Shown here piece by piece: positions 62,841 to 64,000 of a stretch of DNA of 64,000 nt. Numbering within the stretch: position 1 is the stretch's first letter; every line of letters begins with the position of its first letter. This stretch comes from an uncultured Eubacteriales bacterium (lineage in GTDB: Bacteria; Bacillota; Clostridia; Lachnospirales; Cellulosilyticaceae), in contig URVM01000006.1 in the NCBI GenBank assembly GCA_900551325.1, positions 152,195-216,194 of the forward strand, written 5' to 3'. Made by a program: the position numbers and the translations under genes. The notes under the pieces are model-generated. The model did not search any database, was not told the origin of the DNA, and saw only the letters and a program-made list of their open reading frames with translations.

Positions 62841-63114
62841 AGGGAATCCCACGCAAGAGGTAGTGAAGTTAAGGTTGTCGTTTTCTCATTTCAAACATGT
62901 CTTAACTGAACATGACCTAGTGGGAGTTCCGGAGAGCACATTCCCACATTACCCCTACTTAATCTTTGCAGTGCACAGAGAAGAAGATGAACCACTTCAT
63001 AAAGAGACTTTCGTAAGGGGAGATGATGATTTATTGAAAAGCTTAGGCTTTTGGTATAGATTTATAGGTAATAGGTTTTTAAATAGAAACTTTAAATTAA
63101 AGAATAATATATAG
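62830..63114 (+). CDS. Open reading frame of unknown nature, possibly a 5'-truncated gene
   Basis: The only start is TTG 62830, which lies in the terminal repeat of element E, and there is no ribosome site. The first ~25 codons look non-coding. The later part (TFPHYPYLIFAVHREEDEPL, HKETFVRGDDDLLKSLGFWY, RFIGNRFLNRN) reads like real protein and ends 12 bases before the next gene. It may be the 3' remainder of a gene whose front was replaced by the element. No family recognised. Confidence 0.35.
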   Translation: MREQGNPTQEVVKLRLSFSHFKHVLTEHDLVGVPESTFPHYPYLIFAVHREEDEPLHKETFVRGDDDLLKSLGFWYRFIGNRFLNRNFKLKNNI

Positions 63115-63126
63115 GAGAATAACAAT

Positions 63127-63618
63127 TTGAAAAGAAAATTACTTTTTACTAGTGTAGTATTTATAATGGTTGTATGTATTTGTGCAATTACCTATGTAAT
63201 GAATTGGAATTCTGACGTTAATGTAAATACGAGAAATTTAGAGAACAAACTTGCACATAACTTAGTACAGGGACAAGGACAAGTCAAAGACTTAATAGAT
63301 TTTAGTTATGACACAGTACATATATTTGAACCTTATCAACCTAAGGAATCTATGGAATTACAAATAGGATTTCAATTTAAAGGGTTAAAAGAAACAGTTA
63401 GTGAAGGAATGATGAATATTTTATTCCTAAATAACAATTCACCTGTAGCCTATTTATATGGATACCCTTCAAATACTGGCTATTATATTCAATTACCTGT
63501 AGGCACCTATACCAAAACAGAACTAGATGAGATGAGCTATACAGCAACAACGTGTGAAGTTGGTAACTCAGCAGGAACCCCTCAAACCTACAATAAATAT
63601 GTTTTGGGTAATAACTGA
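63127..63618 (+). CDS. Small membrane-anchored or secreted protein, function unknown
   Basis: 163 residues from TTG with AGGAGAA 8 bases before it. A basic start and one hydrophobic helix (about 7-27, FTSVVFIMVVCICAITYV) suggest a signal anchor. The segment LIDFSYDTVHIFEPYQPKES, followed by IGFQFKGLKE, resembles a motif (F-D-W-D-x-x-Y-I-F-x-P-Y-x-x-x-E-x-I) that I associate with small accessory proteins of Firmicutes, some near toxin or immunity loci; that link is uncertain. It is bracketed by element copies E and F pointing away from each other. Confidence 0.6.
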   Translation: MKRKLLFTSVVFIMVVCICAITYVMNWNSDVNVNTRNLENKLAHNLVQGQGQVKDLIDFSYDTVHIFEPYQPKESMELQIGFQFKGLKETVSEGMMNILFLNNNSPVAYLYGYPSNTGYYIQLPVGTYTKTELDEMSYTATTCEVGNSAGTPQTYNKYVLGNN

Positions 63619-63694
63619 ATAGATTAGAAAAATTGTTTAATCCCTGTGGTTAATAAGTTATTAAAGAATAAATGAACTAAGTTCATATAGGCTA

Positions 63695-63815
63695 GAATTA
63701 CTGTCTCCAGAGAATTAAAAGAGGCAGAGAAAGGCAGATGCCTTATCCGAAAATGCTTGTGCAGATGACTTAGAGGATGATTAATATAAGAATGAGCAAG
63801 GGACTAAGCAGACTA
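63695..63815 (+). repeat. Half-unit of the dispersed element before copy F
   Basis: 121 bp with the left end GAATTACTGTCTCCAGAG, a degenerate centre (GGCAGATGCCTTATCCG, GACTTAGAGGATGATTAATA) and the tail ATGAGCAAGGGACTAAGCAG leading into copy F. The right half of the element is absent, as in the unit before copy B. Confidence 0.65.
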
Positions 63816-63992
63816 GAATTACTATCTCCAGAAGACTATAAAAGGGAAAGGATGGATGTGGCTCATCCGAAAGAGGCTTATGTAGGTGGCTTAGAGGCTG
63901 TTAATGAGAGGGTGAGTAAGGTACTTAGCCAGGTGTTCGAAGCAAAGCAAGTTTCTGGCGTTCTTACGATCCCCGAGTTTACAGCCTCTTAG
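63777..63992 (+). CDS. Repeat-derived reading frame (71 codons)
   Basis: ATG 63777 opens MINIRMSKGL within the half-unit, then SRLELLSPEDYKRERMDVAH and the family peptide through to EFTAS and TAG. No ribosome site of normal strength precedes it. It shows that the half-unit and the full unit are joined in one frame, as the unique gene and copy D are at 32090. Translation is uncertain; listed because the frame is conserved. Confidence 0.3.
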   Translation: MINIRMSKGLSRLELLSPEDYKRERMDVAHPKEAYVGGLEAVNERVSKVLSQVFEAKQVSGVLTIPEFTAS

Positions 63993-64000
63993 CTACCGGA
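63816..64000 (+). repeat. Dispersed foldback element, copy F, cut by the window end
   Basis: Begins GAATTACTATCTCCAG after the AAGCAGACTA flank. It carries the D-type variant of the frame (PED...ERMDVAHP, VNERVSKVLS) and the inner stem GTAAG/CTTAC. The window ends inside the main stem (CTCTTAGCTACCGGA), so the right end is not visible. Confidence 0.85.

Noticed and set aside
1..64000. tRNA or rRNA genes, prophage, or plasmid replication genes
   Set aside because: None could be recognised on either strand by eye; a tRNA scan would be needed for certainty.

Overview
The window is AT-rich DNA from a spore-forming, strictly anaerobic Firmicute of the Clostridia. The best fit by gene content is a Lachnospirales/Cellulosilyticum-like organism, but this is inference with no database search behind it. 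The signs are a SipL/YabG spore-coat block, a CotS-like protein, a two-iron desulfoferrodoxin, an anaerobic (radical SAM) sulfatase-maturating enzyme, a Gram-positive type IV pilus operon without a secretin, strong AGGAGG ribosome sites and many U-tract terminators.

Layout. 1-12.0 kb is core-like: CotS-like fragment, PEGA-domain membrane protein, lipoprotein, cold-shock gene csp1, phosphoglucomutase, yabG, sipL, cheV, ispE and a GntR regulator. 12.2-18.9 kb holds an LplB/YtcP/LplA-type oligosaccharide ABC importer (no ATPase gene), a LacI regulator and a chemoreceptor. 19-30.3 kb holds a secreted PepX-like peptidase on the minus strand, then four Cys-type sulfatases, their maturase and a GH125 mannosidase: a module for desulfating and trimming glycans. 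30.3-33 kb is accessory: repeats, a gene broken by one stop codon, small unknown genes and a second cold-shock gene. 33-38 kb carries a TetR regulator, oleate hydratase and a DUF4914 protein with an HPr-kinase-like P-loop. 38.4-51.7 kb is a complete type IV pilus operon ending in a 1394-residue pilin-adhesin with GLUG-like repeats. 51.8-55.8 kb carries desulfoferrodoxin and a heterodimeric ABC exporter. 55.9-62.5 kb is an alpha-glucan region (AraC regulator, GH13 amylase, LacI regulator, glycogen phosphorylase) that has lost genes: relics of a sugar permease and of malQ are still readable. 62.5-64 kb is again repeats around small unknown genes.

The most unusual feature is a dispersed family of ~242-255 bp elements (full copies at 2969, 3855, 30327, 32291, 62599 and 63816, the last cut by the window end), often with ~120 bp half-units beside them. 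Each copy folds back on itself: terminal inverted repeats outside, a ~19 bp internal stem and a nested inner stem. Several pairings are kept by compensatory double changes between copies, which points to selection on, or a mechanism requiring, the folded form. The elements also carry a conserved ~46-codon reading frame ending in TAG. In two copies this frame continues from the upstream sequence, so the element supplies a protein C-terminus. Divergently oriented copies bracket two small accessory islands. One copy travels with each of two duplicated cold-shock genes, whose leaders share a long hairpin followed by a U-tract between promoter and start codon.
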